64,000 nt of DNA from Adiantum capillus-veneris. Lineage: Eukaryota > Streptophyta > Polypodiopsida > Polypodiales > Pteridaceae. Under the pieces are notes generated by a model, which had not been told where the DNA came from, did no database searches, and was given only the letters and a program-made list of their open reading frames with translations. This document shows positions 32,901 through 45,800 of this stretch, piece after piece. Location: NCBI GenBank assembly GCA_014529385.2, contig CM043967.1, forward strand, positions 80,304,278-80,368,277, read 5' to 3'. A program made the position numbers and the translations under genes. Numbering within the stretch: the stretch's first letter is position 1; every line of letters starts with the position of its first letter.

Positions 32901-35900
32901 TAAGGTGCAGCGGAATGAATGTTTGGGCTTTGCTCAAGATGAGTGCTCCGAACTGTGCTCAAGGTTCCTTTTGTTCTTATGGAAGGGAGAGCCTTCTGTT
33001 CTTAATGAGAGAGTGCAATGATCACAAACAAAGTGAATGGACACTGTGCGTGCAAGTGTATGAGACTGAGAGATAGAGAGAGAAGAGAGATATGACACCA
33101 GAGATGTTGCAAAACCCTCCTCCGAAGGCCCCACTCTCGTCGGCGAGAGTGGTCTACTATTGATTGCACAAACTGTGACTGATGCAAGTCTAGACTATGT
33201 CAGTGTCGTCGACGGGGGTGACGAGGCCGATGCTAGGGCTGAAAACTGAAGGTATGTGTCTGCTGTCCAAAAACGCTCTAGGCTGAAATCTGCTGCAATT
33301 CAAAACGCTGAATTTGCGGCTGATTCTGTTGCTGAAAAACGCTGATTTGGGGCTGTGGAAAATGTTGATTCTCTGTTGGTCTTCATGGCTGAAAACTGCA
33401 CTTCTTGTAGGGCTGAAAGGACTAGGAAAAGAGGGCGTCAAAGGGGTCTGCTGAGATCTGTCACGTGACACATCCAACCCTATGTGTCCGTGGACAAGCT
33501 ATAGCATGACCATGGTTCAGTCCTGTCAAGTTAGTCTAGAATAAAAAGTGATCGGCGCTTTTGTGAGTCTGTTCGCAGACTGTGCATGACCAGACACTTA
33601 GTGTAGATGCATATCCTCTGGTTGCACACAACATGATCATCAATATTCCCATCAGAATCCATCAGGGGAATTTTCCGGTGCATTTAGCCTATTTTGCCTA
33701 TTTTTGGCATTTTTCACTTATTAATTTAAGTGACTTTCCAACAAAAGTAGGTAGGGCAATTTTGCTAAGTTTGTATATAAGTAAACTAGAGCTAGCACTA
33801 TTTGACAGAAGAGGCAACAGGAGCCAAGCTCAGTAGGCAACTTCTCAGCAAGACCAAGCCTTGGTGGATTCCCTGCAAGCAGCAGATTCCCCCTTATCCC
33901 AGCGTTTTTGGAAAGCAAGTCTCAGCCTTGGCGTTTTTGCATCAGCAGTCATCGCCATACCTCCCAGCCAATAGTGCTTGCATCAGCATCATCATCCATC
34001 GCTGGAAAGCAAACAAGCTAGCATTTTTGATTTCCAACAGCGTAGCGTTTTTGATAGAAGCAGCCTGGCATTTTCATGAGGATTCAGCCCCCTAAAGAAG
34101 TAGCAAGATCAGCCATAAAGAGTAGCAGATTCAGCCTGGAAAGACCATCAGTTTTCAGCCTAAAGAAACCTCTGTTTTCAGCCCTAAACCTGCAGATTTC
34201 AGTGTCAAAGATCCACAAGAAACAGCCCCCAAATCAGCGATTTTGGATTAGCCACAAATTTCAGCCCATAGCATTTTTGGACAGTAGTAGAAAGATTGCA
34301 GATTTCAGCCCTTAGGTCGACTTCGTCATCACCGTCAGCATCGTCGACATAGCCTGGACTTGCATCAGTCACATGAATTCAGTTGTACCAGTTTGTGCAA
34401 TTATAAATAGACCACTCTCGCCGACGAGAGTGGGGCCTTCGGAGGAGGGTTTTACAATGTCTTTGGTGTCCTATTTCTCTTCTCTCTCTATCTCTCAGTC
34501 TCATACACTTGCACGCATAGTGTCCATTCACTTCGTTTGTGATCATAGCACTCTCTCATTAAAGAACGGAAGGCTCTCCCTTCCATAAGAACAAAAGGAA
34601 CCTTGAGCACAGTTCGAAGCACTCATCTTGAGCAAAGCGCAAACAATCATTCCGCTGCACCTAACAAGATCGCCCATGGCTGAGATCTGTAGCGATTAAG
34701 GTTGGGACCAAAAACGCTAGAGGCTGGGATCTGCTGGCGATCTTTGCTGGAAGGAAAAACGCTAGGGCTGTTGGGTTTCCCGCGGTGAAGCTTGGAGATG
34801 GAAAACGCTAAGGGAGTCTGCTTGAGGGAAATCGCCCCCAAGGGGTTCTTGCTTGAGAGTTGCCTGTTGAGCGGTGGAGCTCTTGCTGCCTCTTCTGCGT
34901 GTTAGTGTTAGTTTGCTTATATACAAACTTACTCAATTTGCCCTACCTACTTTCCAACAAAAGTCACTTAAAGATAATAAGTGAAAAATGTCAAAAATAG
35001 GTAAAATAGGCTAAATGCACTGGAAAATTCCCCTGAAGGATTCTGATGGATTCTGATGGGAATGCTTATGATCATGCTGTGTGCAACCAGAGGATATGCA
35101 TCTACACTAAGTGACTGGGCATGCACGGTCTACGAAGACTCACAAAAGTGTCAGATCACTTCTAATCTAGATTGACTGGACTGACTCAACCCTTGTCATG
35201 CTGTAGCTTGTCCACGGACACATAGGGTTGGATGTGTCACGTGACACTAGTGAAGAGGTGCAGCCCAGCCAGCGTTTTAGAATTGCAGTGCCGTTTCAGC
35301 CCAACAACATCAGCCCAATGTTGACAGCGTGTTCAACCCAGCGTTTTCAGCATATGCAGCCCAACACTAGCAGCATAATCAGCTCAGTGTTCGCTGCATA
35401 CTCTAGGGAAGGGGTGCAATGAAGGGGTAGCCAACAAAGAGGCATGCGTCGAAGAGTCACTTGCGTGCGCCAAAGGGCATGGTGAAGGGGGGGGGGGTGG
35501 TTGAAGGGGTGCAATGTTAAGGTAAGTCCCGTAAAAAGTGGCGGAAAGTGCGGACAGCTCTGCTGTTTTTTTTCTACGCAAGCGCTGGTTGCTTTTTACG
35601 CTACGTAACTCTCAGATTTTGGCTACGCTGGCAGTTTTTAGGATTGCTTTATTTTATTGAAGTTGGGATTGCTTTATTTTATTGAAGCCCAAGAAAGAGA
35701 AACAACTCCTTTGCTTTATTTTGGGGGCGCAAGAGAGCTTGTGAGAGAAAGCTTTTGATTCACAGCTGCTTGGAACCATCTTCGGATGAGAAGAAGGATA
35801 CAGTGGACGCTTATTGCGAGAGATTCTGGAGCTCTTTTCTACCCGCCTCTTCATTTAAGAAGATCTCGTTCAAGGAACAGATTGAGCGGTTTACCTTGGG

Positions 35901-38900
35901 TCTACCTACAGAGATCCGAGATCACTGCTTGGAACAGAAGTCAGCTTCCATTCAGGAGTTGATGAGTCATGCAAAACGGGGTTTTGCCATTCACTCTGGC
36001 AGTCTGACCTACCTCACCGATGAGATCATGACACAAAGAGCCAAACAGACTTCGACAAATGAAAGTAGAAAGAGAAAGAGCAATCTAGAAAAGAAAGATG
36101 CACGACCCAAGCTTACTCCTCAGGAGAGAGCTCGCTTCATTAGGGAAGGGAAGTGCTTTGGATGCGGGGACTCTGGACATATCTCCGCGAAGTGCCCTAA
36201 AAAGGCACAGAAAGAACATGACGACAAGGACGATGACAGGCCTGAGAGTTCGAGAGCAGCTGAGGAACGTGGAAGAAAAGGCAAGATGAAAACAGGACTG
36301 GTTCCAGATTGCTTGGGCACCGATCCCAGCACGGTGGACGAGAGTACAGAACTTTGCCGAGCTTGGGGCAAAGTGAAAGATCAAGAAGCCCTGATCTTCT
36401 TTGATGGAGGAGCCAGGGCCAACTTCATTTCACCGAAATTGGCGGCGCGGCTCGAGATCACTCCCGATCGGATGGGACCACTTGCGGAGGCAGTTCTAGC
36501 GGCACCCGACAGGGACGTAGCCATTACACCTGTCATTGGCAAACTTCGGTTGCATTGTTAGGGGTATTTGGGGCATGAGGACTTTTACATAATGCCTTTG
36601 GAAGGTTGTGATGTTCTCTTGGGATTTCCTTGGTACCACAAGAACAATACCATGGTCGACCATCGGGCGAGGAAAGCGACATTGACTACAGAGAAGGGTA
36701 GAACCATTGTACTCGATATAAAACTTTGAAGGGTGAGTATGTCCCTATTGTATCGGCTTCGGCCATTTCTAAATTAATGAAATCCAGTCTGTTTGTTTAG
36801 TCGATCTTTATGAAAGAGTTGAGTGATGAGGATAGGATAAATATGTCTGAACTTGATAAAGAACGCCAAGGTTTTCTCCACTCTCATGCCAATTGCTTCT
36901 CAGAGGGCGTGCCAGGCGAGTTACCATCTGCTCGTCCTGAAGATCATACCATTGATCTGATACCTGGAAGCACATCATCGAACTGGCCACCTTACCGTGT
37001 GAGTCGAGCACATAACGAAGAGATTATGAACCAAGTGAAAGACCTCTTGGAAAAGGGTCTTGTCCAGCCTAGTACTTCACCGTATTGCTCTCCAGTGTTC
37101 TTGGTTTTGAAGAAAGACGGATCTTGGAGAATGTGCATCGATTATAGAGCTCTCAACAAAATCACCATCAAGAACAGATTTCCGATTCCTAGGATTGATG
37201 ATATACTCCACAGATTACAGGGATCCTCGTGCTTTAGCAGAATTGATTTGAAAAGCGGTTATCATTAGATCCGAATCGCGCCGGGAGACGTCTATAAGAC
37301 AACCTTTCGGATGACTTTTGGGTTATTAGAGTTTTTGGTGATGCCTTTTGGCCTAATCAATGCTCCTGCGACATTTAAGCGGATGATGGACATGATTTTT
37401 CGAGAGTACAGGCTATTTGTTGGCACTCCTTGATGATATCGTTGTTTTCTCCAAGAATGAGGCAGAACATAGAGATCATCTGCTTCAGGTCTTTCAGGCA
37501 TTACGAGATCACAAGTTAGTGATTAATGAAAAGAAAAGTGAATTTTTCCTATTAGAGATACACCTTTTGGGACACATTGTGTCAGCAGCAAGCAGCAGGA
37601 GTGCAAATGGATCCTGCCAAGATAGAGACTATCCGTGATTGGCCCGATTTGAAGAATGTCCATGAAGTTAGAAGCTTCTTGGGATTGTGTTCGTACTACA
37701 GGCGGTTCATTAGAAAGTTTGCAGAGGTTGCTTCCCCTTTGCATGTTTTGACACAGAAAGGAGTCCCCTTCTTGTGGGGACCCACAGAGGTAACTACCTT
37801 TCAGACTTTGAAAGAGAAATTGACTACGGGACCAGTTTTGACTTTGCCGGACTTGTAGAAGTCATTTGAAGTATATTGTGATGCTTGTGGACGTAGTTTG
37901 GGTGCGGTCTTAATGCAAGAAGGCCATGTCATTGCTTACGAGAGCCGATTGTTCTCAAGGCCGGAATTGGCAGCACAAATTTATGAGAGAGCTTTTGGCG
38001 GTTATCCATGCTCTTACTCAGTGGCGGCACTACCTACTCAGAGCGGATTTCCAAAAGTCTGTTCAGTGCTATAGAAGTAAGTATAACTTGCCAGTTGTCA
38101 AGAGTACAGTAATTGCTTCTAATGAGTACATGTTGACTCATTTTTAAACTGTTGGTTTATTATCCTTGAAAGGATTCGAAGTGTACTAAAAGTTATGGAC
38201 TCCATTAAAGCCAGTGGCACAGTGTGAAAGCTATCCACTATGTCAATGGAACAATTGTTGCAACTTATGATAGCTTCTACAGTGCAGACTGCTTAGTCTG
38301 GCTGTCCTTGATTCGAAGGAGTTTACGGCGCAGATTGCTACATTTGGCCTTCTTGGAGTTTTACGCAGCTTAGCCACCTGGCCACACCGTGTTACAGGTT
38401 CATGCATTGACAGTCTTCTAGTCATTCTCATGACGGTTCTTGACTTCCCCATTTTCTCCAGACGGTTTGACTACAGACACCACAGATCCTAGGGAAGGAC
38501 ACGTGCAGGTCTATAGGCAGTTCTTTTACTACAAGGAGTTGTTTTCACACTCAGTTCGGGACCTTTACGCAGTACCACCACACTGCCTCAGTGGAGTATA
38601 ACAGCTTGCTACATTGCTCGTGACGGCATTTTCCTATGGAGATTTCTTGGCGGTCGGGACACCCCAGACTGCTGCTACACTCGCGGAGTTTTGTCCTTGA
38701 GTGGACATGGCAGCAGACATCTTCATCATTTGCCTCACATCTTTGGCTTTATGCGGTTTATTCAGCATCCGGTGCTGAGAGGGGGTGTTAGACTTACACC
38801 ACTCTGCTGCTTCACAGGTCTAGGGCATACATGTACGGCTAGTATGTCTCCGAGCTGGCCACCCATAGTCTAGGTTGCACTTGGTCCCCGGCCGCCCGAG

Positions 38901-39771
38901 TTTGGGGCCGACCGCCCACTTTGTCCGGCATGGAGTTTTTCACAACTTAGCCACCTAGCCACACTGGGTTATATGTTCATGCATTGACAGGCTTCCGGTC
39001 ATTCTCATGACGGTTCCTGGGCTTCTCCATTTTCTCCAGACGGTTTGACTACACGGTTTGACTACAGACACCACAAATCCTAGTTGGCAGGACACTTGTA
39101 GGTCTATTGGCACTTCTTTCATGACAAGGAGTTGTTTTCACAGTCAGTTTGGGACCTTCTCGCAGTATCTTCACCTTATATTGACGGAGTACAGCAGTTT
39201 GCTACAGTGCTCGTGAAGGCACTTTACCATGGAGATTTCTTGGCGGTTGTGACACCCGAGAGTGCTGCTACACTCGCAAAGTTTGCCGGAGTACTGTCCT
39301 TCAATGGACATTGCAGTAGACATCTTCATCATTTGCCTCACATCTTCGGCTTCACGCGGTTTGTTCAACATCAGGTGCTGAGAGGGGGTGTTAGACTTAC
39401 ACCACTCTGCTGCTTCACAGGTTTAGGGCATACTTGTACGGCTAGTATGTCTCCGGGCTGGCCATCCATAGTCTAGGTTGCTCCTGGTCCACGCTCCTCG
39501 TCTAGCTGCCCGAGTTTGGGGCCGGTCGCGCACCTTTGTCTGGGTGCCCACACATATATTTCCATATTTCATTTATGTTGGGTCGTGGAGGATTTTTCTA
39601 GGCATTGCCCTACCTCCCCTTGGGCACCTATTTATGGGGCCAGGGGGGTACCAGTACCTACTTCCAGATCTCTCATCTCACAAAGATCATATTGATTGTA
39701 TTGAGGGTCTTCTACTCATGGTAGTCATGGGGGTTTGATCGCCCCCTCTTCACCATATCTTGCGGTTGTGG

Positions 39772-39820
<49 letters not shown>

Positions 39821-42800
39821 GCACACTCGCACTCTCACATGCAATAGCTCCAAACTATTTCAAGTGTCTCTTGTACTTCCTTCTTTCAACAACATTTGCC
39901 ATCACTAAACAGTTAACCTCCTCATTAATCAGCCCCTCTAAAATGTTGAACATTGTGACAGAAACTCAGTACGTTGAACTTTGTGTTGATGTATGCTCAT
40001 GTGTGTGGGTGTGGTGTGTGTTGTGTTGGGGAGCATATGTTAGTACCTAGTTCTACACCCACCCACTATTGGGCACTGACAATGTTAGTGGGGATGTCGT
40101 GGTATTCAGTCAATACTATGCATGATGGAGCTGATGGTTATATTGTCATGTGGGTAACTACCATGGGGCTATACTTTCCTTCAAGGGTGAATCTGGGCTT
40201 ATCCTGGATTCATCTAGGTATATTTTTTAGTCGTATAGCGGACATGCAGACTTCACATTGTGAAGTTTTCGTCCCAGTTACGACCAATTGATATTGTGCT
40301 AATTCTTTCTATCTTTTGTGGTGCATATGCCCTATCAACTACCTCATTTGTGCTAATTTTTTTGATTTCATACTTCTTTAGTGCTAGGCTTCATTATGGC
40401 TGAGTATGTCCTTGATCTCCGGAGTCATGACAGAAACTCAGTACGCTGAACTTTGTGTTGATGTATGCTCATGTGTGTACGTGTGGTGTGTGTTGTGTTG
40501 GGGAGCATATATTAGTACCTAGTTCTACACCCACTATTGGGCATTGGCGACGTTAGTGGGGATGTCGTGGTATTTAGTCAATACTATGCATGATGGAGCT
40601 GATGTTTATATTGTCTTGTGGGTGACTATACCTTGCACTTTCCTTAACGGGTGAATCTGGGCTTATCCTGGATTCATCTAGGTATATTGTGCAATAGCAA
40701 TCACTTGATTGCTTGCTGTGTAAAATTACCCTTACATGTTACAAAGAGAAATCACTTTAGTATGAAAAATTTAAAAGAAAATAAATGTGTTTTGTAAGGT
40801 TGCAAGGAGTTAATCGGGGCCACCAGACTAAGTAGCTCATGCTTTTCAAACTGAAAATGTGGTTGATCATGTCATTCTCAAAAATAATTGATGTTGCATT
40901 ATGGCAAGCTAATCAACACGTCAATAGCACAGATAGATGAGATTATCTTAGCGCCTTACAAGGGTATCTTAGCACCTATGTATGGCATGGCCGATGGGCA
41001 TTATGGGTTTGCTACAGTGGCCCTTAGAATATCTGCTGGAGACAGGCTCCCTGAGGACTCAGAGAGTGTGTATTAGGGCCCAGCGGTTGCTTGCACTGGT
41101 GAGAATCAAAACCAGCGGATGTTCTTTGAAGTTTGACCTACAAACTGCAGGCCTTGCTCTTTACAAAAGTTATGGCAGTCTACTGTCAATCAATTGTAAT
41201 AGTGCTTCCAATTTGCCTATTTTTGCACTGGCGCTGGTGATGAGAGCATTAGTTGTGGTAATAGTGTTCAGTGCAGGTAAAGCTGATAGACTGCATGAGT
41301 GGAGGACCTCTTGTAGCCTGTAATACCCCCTTTTCTCATAGTGCCAGATGTGGGCTCTTCTAGTTTATGTTAATTTGCTCCCGTTTGCACAAAAGGACAA
41401 ACCCTGGCCATTTTTCCCAATGCCTCCTCACTCACCCTTTACGTCACAAGCATTAAGAGATGGCAGGGGTGCATATAGGGTATGTAGTTAGTTGTGTACT
41501 TTTGTGATCCAACACTAAAGTTTCTCGTTCATCATGGTACTTCTGTCATGCTTAAGCTCTCATTATTAACTTCTTTAAGTGTCAACAGAATGAGCTGCTT
41601 CGGATTCTGTATCCAGTCTTTTTACATTGCTACATGGACCTTGTTTCAAAGGGTTTCTCACAAGAAGGTAAGCCAAACACTACATAATGGCAGCCTTTAG
41701 AACTAGTCTTGAAGGTTTTTTTTACTGCAGCCAGGACTTTCTTTCAAAGCTTCCGAGATGATTATGAAACCTTACATTCACGTGATCTACAGAGATTAGA
41801 GTCTGTTCTGTCTTCTGACCACCTCCAGGTGAATGTCTTATGCTTATACTCATGTTTGATGTATGTGCCTTTTAAAAAGGAAGTAACTTTTAATTGGGGG
41901 TATGCAACGTAGGAAATGGAGCTTGCTCGTTCATTACGTGAGAACAAAGTCAATGTCAAGATGTGCCAGGTATTGCATGGCGTCTTTGAATTTCAAGTGA
42001 GTTTTGATGGTTATTGCCTTATAGCGTACTAACTAACTTTTTCCTTCAGTATTCTTTTGATCTACTTCTGCAATACTTGCACAATACGGAATCTACTTTA
42101 ATGCTTGGAATTGTTAACGAGCACATCAATCTACAAGGTAACATTAAGTTGTCCTGCTGCTTGAAATGCATGGTTTTTGCTGCTTCTGAACAACCTGATA
42201 CTTGAAAGACATGATTTTTGCTGCTTCCAAAAATATCTCTATGTTATTTCAGTTTCTGCTGGACAGCCAACTTCGTGGTCTGAGGAGGATATGGGTCCTC
42301 TGCTTGGTAAATCTCATGAGGGTGTGAGTGGAGTGAATGCAAAGGAGATAAAATGGGGGGTAAGATGCTGTATCTCCGTTTGTTTGTACAGCTTTAAGTG
42401 GTTAACTTGTTTGTGTGCTGCTAAGTTAGAGACAATGTCAGTGCTACATGTCTCAATTTGATTTGGGGTGAATGTTCTTGTGAACTATTTTCTACTATCT
42501 GCAACTCCTTAGGGAGGTTATGTCTCAAGCTCACAGATAAGGCCACTATTTCAGAGGAAGCAAAACGTCTGGTGGGGGCATGTCTCTAAGTTGTTTGCTT
42601 CAAGTCAGAGGCAATGTCAATGACAGCGCTACAAGTTTGAGTTTGCTTTGGGGTGAATGTTCTTGCGAATGGATTTTCACATGCTGCAACTCTTTAAGCA
42701 GGCCATGTCCCAAGCTCAAAGATAAGGCTACAGTTTGAGAGGAAGCATAACGTCTCGTGGTTCCATGATCTTTCTAAGTAGCCCCCAATAGGATGCTCTC

Positions 42801-45800
42801 AAAAATGTTCTTGTGGCTTTTCACTTATGTATGTGCCTGTTTAGCATTAGGCTACGAGCTATAATTCTTAGGGCTGCGTGACATGTGTTTGAGTGAAAGA
42901 GTACAGATGATCTCTCTTGTAAATCAGTATATGTTGTAATGGGTGTATTAAGGGATTACTCTGAATTTTGTCACTTGTATGTCTATCAAGATGTCTGTGA
43001 GAGTGGCAATGTATTTTAATCACTGGTTTCAGGGTAGGATTAGAACTTTCTTCTCTGCAAAAGAGCCCATGTATCTGTGCTCGGTCTCTTGTGGCAAGCA
43101 AGGCATAAGCGCGGATGGTGAGAGTGAACATCTGCCTCTATTGGAGTCCCGCATTGGATGGGGAACTTATGCTCGTGCATGCAAATTTTCTTCATGAGAT
43201 GAAGAAGGTTGTTCAAATTTGGCAGCGGTTTTTATTATTCGAATCAGGGTGTAAGTTTGGAAAGTTCATCTTCTCTGCAAAATAGCTCATGTATCTGTGC
43301 TGGCTCTGTTGTAGCAAGCAAGGCAAATAGAAAAGATGGCAAGAGTCAACACTGGTTGTGTCAGACTCGCAGGTTGGATGAAGGTTATGCTCATGCCTAC
43401 CAAGTATCTTTGAATGAAGAGGAAGGTTGTAATGGAGATGCAGAAGTGAAATAGGCAGGTCAGCTTGTGCACACAATGGGGTGGTGGTTTGGCGCTGTGG
43501 CACAGATTTGGCAGCACACTGCAATAGCAAATGTATACAACAGATTGTGCCCTTTGCTTTTGTGGGATTCCCCTCTTTTCTCTGTCGGTTGGAGGAAAGG
43601 GCTTGATTTCTTTGGTCTTTATATTTTTTAAGCTTCTACAAGGTGTTTTGCACGTGGGAATTGAAGAGTTGCTTTGTGCTTCAAAGCTTGTTTCAAAACG
43701 CCTTCTATACGCAATTTTTTTACAGAACCCTTGTTAAGCTTTCCACATACAGACATATGGAGGTGAAGGGATTTGTATTTACACATCAATGTAGATGCAC
43801 ATCATGTTTTTAACCTCAAATATAGATTGTCTGTCAATCACATGCAAGAAGCAAGGAAGGACACAATGTGGTCAAAATAGCGAACACGTTTAGAGATGTA
43901 GTGGATAGCTTGATTCTGACATGTAAGTTTGAGCGGATTCTTTTTTAATTTTGTTTTGGATTTTTCCAAAAATGTGCATAATAAACTGTCCTGTGGAGGG
44001 CTACTGAGGATTTACCTGCAATTGAATATTTTGAAGTTGAAACCTTTTCAGAAGAAGGAAATGCTTGAGGAGCTTTCAAGTGGTTTTAGTATATTTGCTC
44101 GTGTAGTTGTCAGAAACCTTGCTGAGCATGCATTGCACTGAAAATAATTGATTCGCAAGGGTAGCTTGTGCTAGTAAAAAAATTTCAAGTTTCTTTGCTA
44201 TCCTTAGCTTGGGTTGAGCCTCTCTGGCTGGTTTGAAAGGAGTTTGTGGTAATGCACTTTCCTTTGCCTGAGTTTTGGAAATCTAGCCACTGAGAGCCAC
44301 AATAAGCATGGTGTCTCCTTTTTGATGATAAGTAGCCAGTCTTGGATACTTAATTTCATGAAACGGGTTAGTGGTCTCCCTTTCACCAGACTTGAGTTCC
44401 TATATATTTTTTATCTAAGTTCGCACTGGTGTTATGCCAGTTGTATGCACCTACAGAGTTTTGATATCAGGGTTATAATTTGATTGGTAGTTTTCAGTCG
44501 TGACTAATAAGTAGTGGTGGACAATGCAAGCAAACATACATGCATGTATTGCAATCACAATTTTTAATTAAGATCCTTGTTGATAGGTGCTCTCTAATTT
44601 GAGCAGCTCATGGTGGACAACTCCTGTTGTTGTTTCCTACCATCTTGTACCTTCATGGTCATTTTCTGGTCGACTGTAGGAGATTTGTGAATGGTGGTTT
44701 ACCCTTATTGCATGCAATGCCTCTTATCAGATGTTGGAAGATTCCTTGGAAGAGAAGGCCGAAAAAGAGTTGGCAGTAGAGGCAGAAAGGGCAGAAGCTG
44801 AAGGGAAAGAAGCAGAAGGAGAAGAGGCCAAAGTAAGTACTTACCCTCAATTCCTATTAGTCTGTTACATACCTCAATTCCTATCAGTCTATTACATATC
44901 TTATACACAATCTGGCATTTGAATCATCTAAAAAATTGCACAGAAAAAGACAGGCGATGCTGGCAAAACAAAAAAGTTGAAGAAGGATAAGACTACTGGA
45001 ACAACGGGAAAGAGTCTGAAGACAGAGACCACAAGCGTTAGTGTTGTCCCCAGGGTCAAGTCTGAACTCGTGTTGCCTGCCTTGTATGTACCAATTTGAT
45101 CATTCCCTTATGTTCATCTGTATAGAATTTGTAAGGTGTGGTAAATCATGTGGTTTACAATAGCTGGAAAATTTTAGATACATTTGAAGTTTTTGTTCAG
45201 CTGAGTTGTTACTGGATTGGTTGAGGTTTTAAGTCAATCTATGAGTGAGGGGAAGGTGATTTGTGTCTTTATTGAATGTAATGGACAAGAAAAGCATTAT
45301 AGGCCATTCATCTTTAAGAGAGAATTTTACACGCCTCGTAAAGGCTTACATTGCTAAACACACATCTGTAGTGGAGGCATTTGCAACTCTTCTTGATTGA
45401 GCATACAAAGAAAGGACTTTGAGATTGTGCCGCCTTTTTGGTGGAAGTTCTGAATATAAAAGCGCAACCAGCCTTAACTTCTGGTTGCACCTATACAGTG
45501 GCACAACTTTACAGCTTGTCATGAAGGGCTAGTGAATATTGATTTTGATGGTGTGCTCACCGTGCATCAAAATCTGCTAGATAGGGGATGACGTTAGTTG
45601 GTTTTCATTCGATATTGGTGGGTACTAGTGTTCAAATGATTATCGGAAAGAGAGTGTTGCTTATTGAGTCTACTTCCAATTTGGAAGAGATGCAGAGAAA
45701 CCATTATTGCATGCTTGCGTTATATATTCTGGCATTTGCTCATATATTTTACTTGGCTTTAAGCTGTTTGCACATTTCCAGGCTTCTAGGGCAGCTCTAT

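Larger units (their letters stand above)
29349..35246 (-). mobile_element. LTR family copy D (with nested solo LTR)
   Basis: 3' LTR 29349-30775; internal region 30776-32898 with primer site at 32886-32898 (minus TTGGTATCAGAGC); 5' LTR 32899-35246 interrupted by a solo LTR at 33459-34666. The putative target duplicates CCAGC (29344-29348) and CTAGT (35247-35251) differ by two transitions, consistent with age. The internal ORF is broken. Confidence 0.88.
35700..38065 (+). mobile_element. Truncated Ty3/gypsy element F (gag, protease, RT, part of RNase H)
   Basis: Gag to RNase H are collinear on +, but no 5' LTR was recognised. The pol stops inside RNase H near 38065, so integrase is missing. 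Stops and frameshifts occur throughout. It is related to element E (shared [19 protein letters not shown] and [12 protein letters not shown] blocks). Confidence 0.85.
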
